From NCBI RefSeq assembly GCF_003001955.1, contig NZ_PVNH01000001.1, positions 372,001 to 436,000 on the forward strand: a DNA stretch of 64,000 nt, in the 5' to 3' direction. This document shows positions 17,048-28,761 of this stretch, piece after piece. This DNA is from Prauserella shujinwangii. GTDB taxonomy: Bacteria > Actinomycetota > Actinomycetes > Mycobacteriales > Pseudonocardiaceae. The notes beneath the pieces are model-generated. The model was not told where the DNA came from. It saw only the letters and a program-made list of their open reading frames with translations, and searched no databases. Position 1 is the first letter of the stretch. Each line of letters opens with the position of its first letter. Both the position numbers and the translations under genes were made by a program.

Positions 17048-17908
17048 TCAGGACACGTCCAGCACCGCGTCGGACAGGGCCGGGGCCTCGCCACGCTCGA
17101 CGACGGACGCGGTGACGAGCAGCCGCCCGCCGTCCCGCCAGACCCGGGTGCGCAGCGTCTCGCCGGGCAGGACGATCCCGGCGAACTTCGCCGACCACGA
17201 CCGGACGCGGGTGACGTCGGCGTCCAGCACGGCGTCGGTCACGGCCTTCGCCACGATCCCGTACGTGCACAGTCCGTGCAGGATCGGCACGTCGAACCCG
17301 GCGGCCCGCGCGAACTCCGGGTCGGCGTGCAGCGGGTTGCGGTCGCCGCAGAGCCGGTACAGCAGCGCCTGCTGCGGCAGCGTCGGCGTGTCCACCACGA
17401 CGTCCGGCGCCCGGTCCGGCGGCGCGACCCGGTCCGACGAACCACGCCGGCCACCGAAGCCGCCCTCGCCGCGCGCGAAAATGCTGGACCGCGTCGTCCA
17501 CAGCGGGCTGCCGTCCGGTTCGGTGACCTCGCTCTCCTGGATCACCACCGCGGCCTTGCCCTTGTCGAGCACGTCGGCGATGCGCGAGCGGGCCACCGCC
17601 TTGCCCTCCACGGGGAGGGGCCGGTGCACGGTGACCGTCTGGCTGCCGTGCACCACCTTGGCCAGGTCGACCTCGACACCGGGGAACGACACGGCGGGCG
17701 GCTCGAACACGCGCAGGTGGGGCGCGACGGTCGCGAACGTCGGCAGCACCCGCAGGTCCCGCTCGTAGGCGTAGCGCAGCTCCCGCGGGTCGAGCGGGTC
17801 GGCCCCGGCGCCCAGCGCGAGGTGGTAGAGCAGCACGTCGCCTGCCGTCCAGGAGAACGTGGTCTCGCCGAGGTCGGCGCCGATCGCGACGTCCGGATCG
17901 ATGGGCAT
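17048..17908 (-). CDS. hsd4B: MaoC-type 2-enoyl-CoA hydratase, Hsd4B-like
   Basis: 286 residues built of two hot-dog halves, the layout of R-specific hydratases of peroxisomal multifunctional enzyme type 2. The catalytic hydratase-2 motif is in the second half: YRLCGDRNPLHADPEFA (D and H of D-x4-H) followed by GFDVPILHGLCTYG. Length and place beside ksh/kstD genes match mycobacterial Rv3538. Expected role: hydration of a steroid side-chain enoyl-CoA during beta-oxidation. AGGGAG lies just before the ATG. Last gene of the minus-strand operon led by kstD. Confidence 0.85.
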   Translation of the reverse strand: MPIDPDVAIGADLGETTFSWTAGDVLLYHLALGAGADPLDPRELRYAYERDLRVLPTFATVAPHLRVFEPPAVSFPGVEVDLAKVVHGSQTVTVHRPLPVEGKAVARSRIADVLDKGKAAVVIQESEVTEPDGSPLWTTRSSIFARGEGGFGGRRGSSDRVAPPDRAPDVVVDTPTLPQQALLYRLCGDRNPLHADPEFARAAGFDVPILHGLCTYGIVAKAVTDAVLDADVTRVRSWSAKFAGIVLPGETLRTRVWRDGGRLLVTASVVERGEAPALSDAVLDVS

Positions 17909-17921
17909 GCGGGCTCCCTGG

Positions 17922-18983
17922 CTACTCGTAGGTGACCGAGACCTCGTCGGTGATCGGCAGCGACTGGCACGCCAGCACGATCCCCTCGGCGATGTCCTCG
18001 GAGTCCAGTACGTCGTTGTCGAGCATCTTCACCTCGCCCGAGACGATGCGGCAGGCGCACGCGCTGCACTGGCCCTCCCGGCAGGAGAACGGCGCGTCCA
18101 GGCCCTCGGCGAGCAGGAGGTCCAGGAGTTTCCGCCGGCGGGGCCAGCGCAGCGTGTGCTCGGCGCCGTCGAGGGCGACGGTCAGCGTCGCCGGGGCGGC
18201 GTCCGCCTCGTCCCCCGAGTCCCCCGAGTCCCCCGAGCCCCCGGGTCCGGCGGTGCTTCCGGCGGGCTTCGCCTGCTCGAACGGGTTGCCGCCGAGCGAG
18301 ACGAACTTCTCGATGTGGATCCGCGCGCGCGGCAGGCCCAGCTCCCTGAGCGCGGTGGTGGCCGCTTTCATGAACGGCCGGGGCCCGCAGACGAACGCCT
18401 CGCGCTCCGCGAACGGCTCCGCGAGCGCCCGCAGCCGCGCGGTGTCCGGCAGCCCCTGCACCGACTCCAGCCAGTGCACGACGGACAGCCGTCCCGGATG
18501 CGCGGCGGCCAGTTCCCGGAGGGGGTCCGCGAAGATCACCGACCGCTCGTCGCGGTTGGCGTACACGAGCGTCAGCCGCCCGCTGCCCGCGGCCAGCACC
18601 GAACGCACGATCGACAGCACCGGCGTGATGCCGCTGCCCGCGGCGAACAGCAGCAGGTCCTGGTCGAGCGAGGCGGGGGTGAACACGCCGCTGGGCGGCA
18701 GGATCTCCACCTCGTCGCCGGGCCGGAGGTGGTCGCAGATCCAGTTGGACGCGTAGCCGCCCTCGGTGCGCTTGACGGTGAACCGCGGTGCCTCGCCGGT
18801 GTACGGCGAGCTGGACAGCGAGTAGCAGCGCGCCACCGAGCCGCAGCGCTCGCTGGGCACGCGCACGGTGAGGAACTGGCCCGGCCGGTACTCGAACGCG
18901 CCGTCGAGCACCACCGAACGGGCGTCGGCCGTCTCGGCGACCACCTCCGCCACCCGCAGCACGTGGGAGGTCAGCTCAACCAT
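17922..18983 (-). CDS. kshB: 3-ketosteroid 9-alpha-hydroxylase reductase KshB
   Basis: 353 residues. Order: FAD domain (RCYSLSSSP, about residues 52-59), NAD domain (LLLFAAGSGITPVLSIV, about 109-125; CGPRPFM), a Gly/Ser/Asp linker (about 240-260, encoded by short direct repeats at 18219-18245) and a plant-type [2Fe-2S] ferredoxin domain with CREGQCSAC and a distant Cys in VLACQS. It passes electrons from NADH to KshA for C9 hydroxylation, which together with KstD opens ring B. It overlaps the small upstream gene by eight bases. Confidence 0.93.
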   Translation of the reverse strand: MVELTSHVLRVAEVVAETADARSVVLDGAFEYRPGQFLTVRVPSERCGSVARCYSLSSSPYTGEAPRFTVKRTEGGYASNWICDHLRPGDEVEILPPSGVFTPASLDQDLLLFAAGSGITPVLSIVRSVLAAGSGRLTLVYANRDERSVIFADPLRELAAAHPGRLSVVHWLESVQGLPDTARLRALAEPFAEREAFVCGPRPFMKAATTALRELGLPRARIHIEKFVSLGGNPFEQAKPAGSTAGPGGSGDSGDSGDEADAAPATLTVALDGAEHTLRWPRRRKLLDLLLAEGLDAPFSCREGQCSACACRIVSGEVKMLDNDVLDSEDIAEGIVLACQSLPITDEVSVTYE

Positions 18984-19242
18984 GGCAGGGCAACCGTCCT
19001 TCGCGGACCGCCTCCGTGATGCTGTCGCTCAGCCGTTCGCACGTGTCCAGCAGCGCCGGATGCACGCCCGCCGCGGCCCGCTCGGCGAGGACCGGGCAGC
19101 TGGTGGACGCGTCGGTGGTCCACTGGATGCTGGTGTGCTGCGGGCTGTTCTTCTTCACCAGCACCGTGGTGCCGCACGAGCGGCAGTCCAGGGGGCGCAG
19201 CCCCTCGGTGAGGAACTCGTCGCGTTCGGCGAGCACGGTCAC
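18976..19242 (-). CDS. Small conserved Cys protein between kshA and kshB
   Basis: 88 residues: begins MTVLAERDEFLTEGLRPLDCRSCGTTVLVKK-type sequence in which CRSC is the only CxxC, with further Cys in TSCPVL and DTCERL and a terminal PCHG. Its GTG start overlaps the kshA stop (GTGA) and its end overlaps kshB by eight bases, so it is tightly coupled to both halves of the hydroxylase. No known fold is recognised; a metal-binding or electron-transfer helper of KshAB is a reasonable guess from position alone. Confidence 0.75.
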   Translation of the reverse strand: MTVLAERDEFLTEGLRPLDCRSCGTTVLVKKNSPQHTSIQWTTDASTSCPVLAERAAAGVHPALLDTCERLSDSITEAVREGRLPCHG

Positions 19243-20372
19243 ACCTCGGCCTGCTGGCGGGCGAGGTTCTCCTCGACCTCCTTCGCCCACACCTCGTTGG
19301 CCCGCGTGGTGTCCACCTCGAACTCGAACCGCCGCGTCATGTCCTCGGTCACGTCCGCGGCGTCCACATAGAACTGCTCGTACCACCGGCGAAGCTGGTA
19401 GACCGGCCCGTCCTCCTCGCACAGCAGGGGGTTGTCGATCCGCGACTTGTTCCGCCAGATCTCCACGTCCTGCATGAAGCCGACCCCGATGCTCTTGGCG
19501 AACTTGCCCGCGATCTTGTCGGCCTGCTCGTCGGACACGCCGGGCAGCTTCTTCACGATCACGCCCCACTGCAGCACGAACGAGTCCGGCGTGACCGGGT
19601 AGTGGCAGTTGATGAGGACGTTCTCGACCTCGATGCCCTGCCACGTGTTCAGCAGGTGGTTGATCATGTAGGAGGGGCCGTAGTAGGACGCCTCGGAGCG
19701 CAGCAGGTTCTCCTCGCCACCGTAGTTCGACGCCATGCCGACGTCGGGCCTGCCCTTGGTGTTGAGGTACTGGGTCGCGATGTGCCCCTCGAAGACGTTC
19801 TTGAAGTAGGTGGGGAACGCGAAGTGGATGTAGAAGAAGTGGGCCATGTCCACGACGTTGTCCACGATCTCGCGGCAGTTGGCGCCCTCGATCAGCACCG
19901 AGTCCCACGTCCAGTTGCTCCACTCGCCGCTGAACGCGCCGTCGATGCGGGGGATCACGACGTCGTCCGGCGGCGGGTTGCCCTCGGGGTCGTGCCAGAC
20001 GAACAGCTGCTTGTTCTCCTCCAGGGTCAGCCACGACCGCGTGCGCGCCCGCAGCGGCACCCGCTTGGCGTAGGGGATCGACACGCACTTGCCGTTGCCG
20101 TTCCAGCGCCAGTCGTGGAACGGGCAGGCGATCTCGTCGCCCTTGACCGTGCCCTGCGTGAGGTCGCCGCCCATGTGCCTGCAGTAGCCGTCGAGCACGT
20201 TGAGCCTGCCGGTGGAGTCGGCGAACACGACGAGCTTGGTGCCGAACGCGTTGATCGCGTGCGGCTTGCCGTCGCGGAAGTGCTCCGCCAGCCCGAGGCA
20301 GTGCCAGCCGCGGGCGAACCGGGCCGGTGGGGCACCGGCGTCGATCGTGCGGACGGCGTCGGCCTGCGTCAT
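19239..20372 (-). CDS. kshA: 3-ketosteroid 9-alpha-hydroxylase oxygenase KshA
   Basis: 377 residues, Rieske non-haem iron oxygenase. Rieske ligands are Cys64, His66, Cys83 and His86 (GYCRHMGG and ACPFHDW). The mononuclear iron motif is D175-x2-H178-x4-H183 within VVDMAHFFYIHFAF. It hydroxylates C9 of androstenedione or its dehydro form; with 1-dehydrogenation ring B then opens. GGAGG precedes the ATG at 20372, which overlaps the kstD stop. Electrons come from KshB two genes downstream. Confidence 0.96.
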   Translation of the reverse strand: MTQADAVRTIDAGAPPARFARGWHCLGLAEHFRDGKPHAINAFGTKLVVFADSTGRLNVLDGYCRHMGGDLTQGTVKGDEIACPFHDWRWNGNGKCVSIPYAKRVPLRARTRSWLTLEENKQLFVWHDPEGNPPPDDVVIPRIDGAFSGEWSNWTWDSVLIEGANCREIVDNVVDMAHFFYIHFAFPTYFKNVFEGHIATQYLNTKGRPDVGMASNYGGEENLLRSEASYYGPSYMINHLLNTWQGIEVENVLINCHYPVTPDSFVLQWGVIVKKLPGVSDEQADKIAGKFAKSIGVGFMQDVEIWRNKSRIDNPLLCEEDGPVYQLRRWYEQFYVDAADVTEDMTRRFEFEVDTTRANEVWAKEVEENLARQQAEV

Positions 20373-22078
20373 GGGGTACCTCCAGCGTTCCGGGCCGTGG
20401 GCCGGGTCCGATTCTTGGCGGCGATGTGGTGCGCGGCAAGGTAGCCGAAGACCATGGCGGGGCCGATCGTCGCCCCGGGCCCCGCGTAGGTGCGGCCCAT
20501 CACCGCGGCGCTGGCGTTGCCCGCGGCGTAGAGCCCTTCGATCACCGAGCCGTCCTCCCGCAGCACCCTGGCGTGCACGTCGGTGCGCAGCCCGCCCTTG
20601 GTGCCGAGGTCGCCGGGCACGATCCGCACCGCGTAGAACGGCGCCCGCTCCAGCGGGCCGAGGCTGGGGTTGGGCTTGTTGCGGGGGTCGCCGTAGTAGT
20701 GGTCGTAGGCGCTCTGGCCGCGCCCGAAGTCCTCGTCGGTGCCGGTCCTGGCGAAGCCGTTGAACCGCTCGACCGTGGCCGCCAGCGTGGCGGGCGGCAC
20801 GTCGATCTTCTCGGCGAGCCGCTCGACCGACCCCGCCTTGACGGCGATGCCCGCCTGGTACCAGCGGCCCGGCAGCGGCTGGCGCGGCCCGAGCCCGGTG
20901 AACAGGTAGCGGTTGCGGTAGCGCTGGTCGAACACCAGCCAGGTGGGCATGTTGACGGCAGGTCCCTCGCCGGGGCCGTACATCGCGTGCACCGCCTCGA
21001 CGTAGGGCGCCGACTCGTTGACGAACCGCTCGCCACGGCCGTTGACGAGGATGCAGCCGGGCCGGGAGCGTTCCGCCAGCGCGAACCACGGGCCGCCGGT
21101 GAGCGGGATGGTCGGCCCCCACCAGGCGTCGTCCATGAGGTCGACGGCGGCGCCCAGCGCCATGCCCGCGGTGATGCCGTCGCCGGTGTTGGCCTTCGCC
21201 CCCACGGTCCACTCGGTGCCGATCGGCGGGCGCTGGTACTTCTGCCGCAGCTGCTCGTTGTGCTCGAAGCCGCCGGAACCGAGCACGACGCCGTGCCGGG
21301 CCCGTAGCAGCACCTCCTCGCCGTCCCGTCGCGCGAGCACGCCGGTCACCACGCCGTCCTCGGTGTACAGGCCGGTCATCGGCGTGGACAGCCACACCGG
21401 GACGTCCGCCCTGAGCAGCCCGGCACGCAGCCCGGCGGCCAGTGCCTGGCCCATCGACAGCAGGCGGCGGCCCCGGATCCGGCCGGTCAGCCCGCGCAGC
21501 CCGAGCCGGAGCAGGCGCGCCATCCCGCGCGGGTGCCGCGCGATGAGGCTCAGCCAGCGGAAGTCGGCCTGGGTGAGCGGCACGCCGAGCGGTGGCGCGC
21601 TGTACGGCGGCTCCAGGTTCGCCAGCTCGGCGCCCAGCACCGTGCCGTCGAGCGGCCGGGGTTCCACCGAGCGGCCGCGGGCCCTGCCGCCGGGAGCCTC
21701 GGGGTGGTAGTCGGAGTAGTCGCGCACCCACCGCAGGCGCAGCGGCGTGTGCTCGTGCACGAAGGCGACGACGTCCGGGCCGTGAGCCAGGTAGGTGTCG
21801 CGGCGCTCGGCGGGCACGACGTCGCCGACGATCGCCTCCAGGTAGCGGCGGGCGTCCTCGGGGCTGTCCTCGATCCCGGCGGCACGCAGTGCCTCGTTGT
21901 TCGGGATCCACACACCGCCGCCGGAGCGGGCGGTGGAGCCGCCGAACGTCGCGGCCTTCTCGATGACCACGACCTCCAGGCCGAGGCGGGCGGCGGCGAG
22001 GGCGGCCGTCATGCCCGCCGCGCCGCTGCCGACCACGACCACATCGGCCGCCACGACGTCCGGAAGCAGCGCAGCCAT
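20369..22078 (-). CDS. kstD: 3-ketosteroid delta-1-dehydrogenase KstD
   Basis: 569 residues, flavoprotein of the fumarate reductase/KstD family. N-terminal FAD fold VVVVGSGAAGMTAALAAARL followed by EKAATFGGSTARSGGGVW; catalytic-domain Tyr-rich SAYDHYYGDPRNKPNPSLG; C-terminal LYAAGNASAAVMGRTYAG. It introduces the C1-C2 double bond of 3-oxo-4-ene steroids. ATG 22078 is chosen because the KstR box lies just upstream; the frame is open a further 22 codons. First gene of the kstD-kshA-small-kshB-hsd4B operon. Confidence 0.92.
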   Translation of the reverse strand: MAALLPDVVAADVVVVGSGAAGMTAALAAARLGLEVVVIEKAATFGGSTARSGGGVWIPNNEALRAAGIEDSPEDARRYLEAIVGDVVPAERRDTYLAHGPDVVAFVHEHTPLRLRWVRDYSDYHPEAPGGRARGRSVEPRPLDGTVLGAELANLEPPYSAPPLGVPLTQADFRWLSLIARHPRGMARLLRLGLRGLTGRIRGRRLLSMGQALAAGLRAGLLRADVPVWLSTPMTGLYTEDGVVTGVLARRDGEEVLLRARHGVVLGSGGFEHNEQLRQKYQRPPIGTEWTVGAKANTGDGITAGMALGAAVDLMDDAWWGPTIPLTGGPWFALAERSRPGCILVNGRGERFVNESAPYVEAVHAMYGPGEGPAVNMPTWLVFDQRYRNRYLFTGLGPRQPLPGRWYQAGIAVKAGSVERLAEKIDVPPATLAATVERFNGFARTGTDEDFGRGQSAYDHYYGDPRNKPNPSLGPLERAPFYAVRIVPGDLGTKGGLRTDVHARVLREDGSVIEGLYAAGNASAAVMGRTYAGPGATIGPAMVFGYLAAHHIAAKNRTRPTARNAGGTP

Positions 22079-22094
22079 GTCACCTCCGCAAACC

Positions 22095-22108
22095 TGAAAC
22101 ACGTTACA
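22095..22108. promoter_or_regulatory. KstR box upstream of the kstD-ksh operon
   Basis: TGAAACACGTTACA is a perfect TnnAACnnGTTnnA match 17 bases upstream of the kstD start. Confidence 0.85.
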
Positions 22109-22151
22109 GACTTCTCGCCTGCTGCTCGTTGCCGTTAGCGTCACGATAGAC

Positions 22152-22175
22152 GAGAACGTGTTTCAGTTCTAGGGT
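22152..22175 (+). promoter_or_regulatory. KstR box plus -10 element of a leaderless promoter
   Basis: GAGAACGTGTTTCA (22152-22165) matches the KstR consensus except for the first base. TAGGGT (22170-22175) follows and lies seven bases before GTG 22183, the spacing of a leaderless actinobacterial promoter. Separate boxes serve the two divergent transcripts. Confidence 0.75.
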
Positions 22176-22182
22176 AGGTGAC

Positions 22183-23823
22183 GTGGCGAGGCAGGACGGG
22201 GTGAGCGACGCGGAGGGCGCGGACGGCGCGGACGTCGCGGATGTCATTGTCGTCGGTTTCGGCGTGGCTGGCGCGTGCGCCGCGCTGGAGGCCGCCGAGG
22301 CCGGGGCCGACGTGCTGGTGCTCGACCGGTTCGGGGGCGGCGGCGCGAGCGCGGTCAGCGGCGGCGTGGTGTACGCGGGCGGCGGCACGGGCCCGCAGCG
22401 GGCCGCCGGGGTGGACGACTCGGTCGACGCGATGTACGACTATCTCCGCCTGGAGGCGGGCGACGTGGTCTCGGCGCGGACGCTGCGGCGGTTCTGCGCG
22501 GAGAGCGCGGGCATGATCGAGTGGCTGGAGGAGCGCGGGGTGCCCTTCGAGGGCAGCCTGTGCCCGGTGAAGACCTCGTACCCGAACGACGACTACTACC
22601 TCTACTACTCGGGTAGCGAGGCGGCGGGCGGGTTCCGCGACACGGCCAAGCCCGCCGCGCGCGGGCACCGGGTGCGGGGCAAGGGCACCTCCGGCAAGGT
22701 GCTGTTCACGCGGCTGGCCGCTGCCGCGCGGGGCCGGGGCGTGCGTGTGCTGCCGCGGTCCACGGCACGCGCGCTCGTCGTGGCGGGCGACGGCACGGTG
22801 ACCGGCGTGCGCGTGTCCACCCTGCGGGACGCGCCGCCCTGGGCCCGCGCGGCGCACACGGTGCTGGGCCGCTACTCGGCGAAACCGGGGCTGTACGTGC
22901 CCGCGCTGCGCAAGATCCTGCAGCGCGGCGTCGAGGCGCTGGAGCGGCGGCACGGCCGGGAGGCGGAACTCACCGCGCGGCGGGGCGTGGTGCTGGCGGC
23001 CGGTGGTTTCGTCGCCAACCGCGCGATGCTGCGCGAGCACGCGCCCGCCTACCGGGGCGGGCTCGCGCTGGGCACCGCGGGCGACGACGGTTCGGGCATC
23101 CGGCTCGGCGTGTCCGCCGGGGGAGCGACCGCCGAGCTGGACCGCGTGTCGGCGTGGCGGTTCCTCACCCCGCCGAGCGCGTTCCTCGGCGGGGTCCTCG
23201 TCGACGAGCACGGGCGCCGGTTCATCGACGAGTCCCGCTACGGCGCCGCCGTGGGCGAGGCCATGGTCACGCGCTGCGACAGGCGGGGCTGGCTGCTCGT
23301 GGACGACGCGATCGTGCGGCAGGCCCGCCGGGAGGCGCGGCGGGAGAGCCAGTGGTTCCAGTGGCTGCAGACCCTGTACCTGCTGCGGGCGGGCCGCGTC
23401 AGCGCCGGTTCGGTCGCCGAGGTGGCGCGGCGCGCCGGGGTGGACGCGGACGGGCTGACGGCCACGGTGCGGGAGTACGGCGGGCCGGGACCCGATCCGC
23501 TGGGCAAGCCCGCGGAGTTCGTCCGGCCGCTGGCCTCGCCCCCGTTCTCGCTGATCGACGTGTCGATCCGGCCCAACCCCGGCTATCCCTGCCCGATGCT
23601 CACGCTCGGCGGGCTGGTCGTCGACGAGGACACCGGGCGGGTTCTGGACGAGCGGGGCGGGGCGATCAGCGGGCTCTACGCGGCGGGACGCACCGCGGTG
23701 GGAATCTGTTCCAGGTCCTACGTCAGCGGTCTGTCGCTGGCGGACTGCGTCTTTTCCGGCCGCCGCGCGGGAAAGCACAGCGCGGCCGGGGCGGGACGTG
23801 ACAAAAACGAGAACGTGTTCTAG
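22183..23823 (+). CDS. Second KstD-like FAD-dependent steroid dehydrogenase
   Basis: 546 residues. FAD fold DVIVVGFGVAGACAALEAAE near residue 20, then RFGGGGASAVSGGVVYAGG; SYPNDDYYLYYSGSEAAGGF in the substrate domain; terminal LYAAGRTAVGICSRSYVSGL. It belongs to the FAD-binding-2 (fumarate reductase/KstD) family but is well separated from the kstD at 20369. Possible roles are a KstD of other substrate range or a 3-keto-5-alpha-steroid delta-4-dehydrogenase. It is KstR-controlled by its promoter. Its last codons and stop (TAG at 23821) lie inside the KstR box of hsaA. Confidence 0.8.
   Translation: MARQDGVSDAEGADGADVADVIVVGFGVAGACAALEAAEAGADVLVLDRFGGGGASAVSGGVVYAGGGTGPQRAAGVDDSVDAMYDYLRLEAGDVVSARTLRRFCAESAGMIEWLEERGVPFEGSLCPVKTSYPNDDYYLYYSGSEAAGGFRDTAKPAARGHRVRGKGTSGKVLFTRLAAAARGRGVRVLPRSTARALVVAGDGTVTGVRVSTLRDAPPWARAAHTVLGRYSAKPGLYVPALRKILQRGVEALERRHGREAELTARRGVVLAAGGFVANRAMLREHAPAYRGGLALGTAGDDGSGIRLGVSAGGATAELDRVSAWRFLTPPSAFLGGVLVDEHGRRFIDESRYGAAVGEAMVTRCDRRGWLLVDDAIVRQARREARRESQWFQWLQTLYLLRAGRVSAGSVAEVARRAGVDADGLTATVREYGGPGPDPLGKPAEFVRPLASPPFSLIDVSIRPNPGYPCPMLTLGGLVVDEDTGRVLDERGGAISGLYAAGRTAVGICSRSYVSGLSLADCVFSGRRAGKHSAAGAGRDKNENVF
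23809..23822. promoter_or_regulatory. KstR box upstream of hsaADCB
   Basis: GAGAACGTGTTCTA, 13/14 match (first base), directly followed by -10-like TAGTCT (23821-23826). It overlaps the final codons of the preceding gene. The hsaA ATG is 59 bases further on, so this mRNA has a short leader. Confidence 0.75.
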
Positions 23824-23880
23824 TCTTGGCCGGGTAAGCCGAGGTGACGGCATGATTCGTGAACGAGAACGGGGCGGAGT

Positions 23881-27354
<3,474 letters not shown>

Positions 27355-27392
27355 CCCGCGAGTCCCCCCGTTCCCGACCGCGGGTGCCGCGC

Positions 27393-27902
27393 TCAGGCGC
27401 GCGAGTGCCGCGCTCGGGTGAGGACCTCCTCGGCGCGGCGGCCCTGGGCACCGATCTCGCCGAAGGCGTAGCGGTACACCGTGCCGTCCCGCAGGTCCTC
27501 GAGCGGCCCGCCGAAGCGCCTGCCCGCGGGCGTGAGCTCCAGCGTGTACGCCCACCGGCTGAACACCAGCGCCACCCGCCGCCGCTCGCGGACCACGCGC
27601 AGGTCCCGGACCTGGCGCCAGGTGACCGAGAACCCGCCGACCGGGCGCTGGTCGATCGTGAAGCCGTCCCCGTCGACGGTGAGCAGCAGCCGCTGCCGGG
27701 AGATCGCCACGACCAGCAGCACCGCGAACGCGATCATCGGCAGGCCGAGCACGAGCCCCTGCAGCCGTCCCCGGTCGCCGCCCGCCGCGCCGGCGATCGC
27801 CAGCGCCGTCACCACGACCCCGCCCGCGCCGAGCACCGCGGCCGCGGCCCACCGCAGCCGCCGCAGGTCACGCAGCAGGTCGAGCACCACGACGTCGGTC
27901 AT
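27393..27902 (-). CDS. Small membrane protein with two transmembrane helices
   Basis: 169 residues. Two hydrophobic segments (about residues 18-38, [20 protein letters not shown], and about 47-65, [19 protein letters not shown]) are followed by a soluble domain of about 100 residues ([35 protein letters not shown]) resembling a bacterial PH-like domain. No family is firmly recognised. The start is set at ATG 27902 because upstream codons fall in intergenic-type repeats. It is convergent with hsaB. Confidence 0.65.
   Translation of the reverse strand: MTDVVVLDLLRDLRRLRWAAAAVLGAGGVVVTALAIAGAAGGDRGRLQGLVLGLPMIAFAVLLVVAISRQRLLLTVDGDGFTIDQRPVGGFSVTWRQVRDLRVVRERRRVALVFSRWAYTLELTPAGRRFGGPLEDLRDGTVYRYAFGEIGAQGRRAEEVLTRARHSRA
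27397..27415. repeat. Dispersed 19-bp motif, copy 1
   Basis: GCGCGCGAGTGCCGCGCTC recurs exactly, in reverse complement, at 59439-59457. Related ACTCGCG-containing stretches lie at 27355-27375, 27955-28005 and 60599-60620, all at gene ends. Confidence 0.6.
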
Positions 27903-28017
27903 GACCCGCGAGGTTACCGCGCCCGCGTGTCCGGCACCTGTGCGCGGGAACGCAGCACTCGCGTGCCTGAGCGGGGGACTCGCGGTGCCGGACGGGGGAC
28001 TCGCGGTAGCGTGGCGC

Positions 28018-28761
28018 ATGGCGAACGGGCGGGTGGCCGTGGTGACCGGCGCGGGATCGGGGATCGGCAGGGAGATCGCGCGGGCGCTGCTCGCCGGCGG
28101 CTACCGCGTGGCGCTGGCGGGCAGGCGCCCCGGGCCGCTGCGGGAGGCGGCGGGTGACGCCCCCGGCGCGCTCGCCGTGCCCACCGACGTCACCGACGAG
28201 GCCGCCGTGGCGTCCCTGTTCGGCACGGTGCGCGACACCTGGGGCCGGCTCGACCTGCTGGTCAACAACGCGGGCGTGTTCGGCCCTCCTGGTGCGGTGG
28301 ACACGTTGCCGGTGGACGACTGGCGGCGTGCGGTCGACGTCAACCTCACCGGCATGTTCCTGTGCGCGCGGGAGGCGGTGCGGCTGATGAAGGAGCAGGA
28401 CCCGCGGGGCGGCCGGATCATCAACAACGGCTCGGTCTCGGCGCACAGCCCGCGGCCGGACAGCGTCGCCTACACCGCCACCAAGCACGCGGTGACCGGC
28501 CTGACCAAGTCGATCTCGCTCGACGGCAGGCCGTTCGGCATCGCCTGCGGGCAGATCGACATCGGCAACGCGGCGACCGAGATGACGGCGGGCATCGCCG
28601 ACGGCGCGAAGCAGGCCGACGGCAGTGTCCGGGCGGAGCCGGTGTTCGACGTGCGGCACGTCGCCGACACCGTGCTCACCATGGCCGGCCTGCCGCTGTC
28701 GGCCAACGTCCAGTTCCTCACGCTGACCGCCACCGCGATGCCGTTCATCGGCCGGGGCTGA
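28018..28761 (+). CDS. Short-chain dehydrogenase/reductase
   Basis: 247 residues, classical SDR: cofactor motif [14 protein letters not shown] (residues 8-21), LVNNAGVFG, catalytic Ser in [11 protein letters not shown] and the Tyr-Lys pair in YTATKHAV. It lacks an obvious steroid signature. The TAGCGT at 28007-28012, five bases before ATG 28018, suggests a leaderless promoter without a KstR box. Its last 17 bases overlap the convergent gene at 28745. Substrate unknown. Confidence 0.85.
   Translation: MANGRVAVVTGAGSGIGREIARALLAGGYRVALAGRRPGPLREAAGDAPGALAVPTDVTDEAAVASLFGTVRDTWGRLDLLVNNAGVFGPPGAVDTLPVDDWRRAVDVNLTGMFLCAREAVRLMKEQDPRGGRIINNGSVSAHSPRPDSVAYTATKHAVTGLTKSISLDGRPFGIACGQIDIGNAATEMTAGIADGAKQADGSVRAEPVFDVRHVADTVLTMAGLPLSANVQFLTLTATAMPFIGRG

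Noticed and set aside
18219-18245. Short direct repeats in kshB as a functional DNA repeat
   Set aside because: They code for the Gly-Ser-Asp linker between the NAD and ferredoxin domains; ordinary linker slippage explains them.
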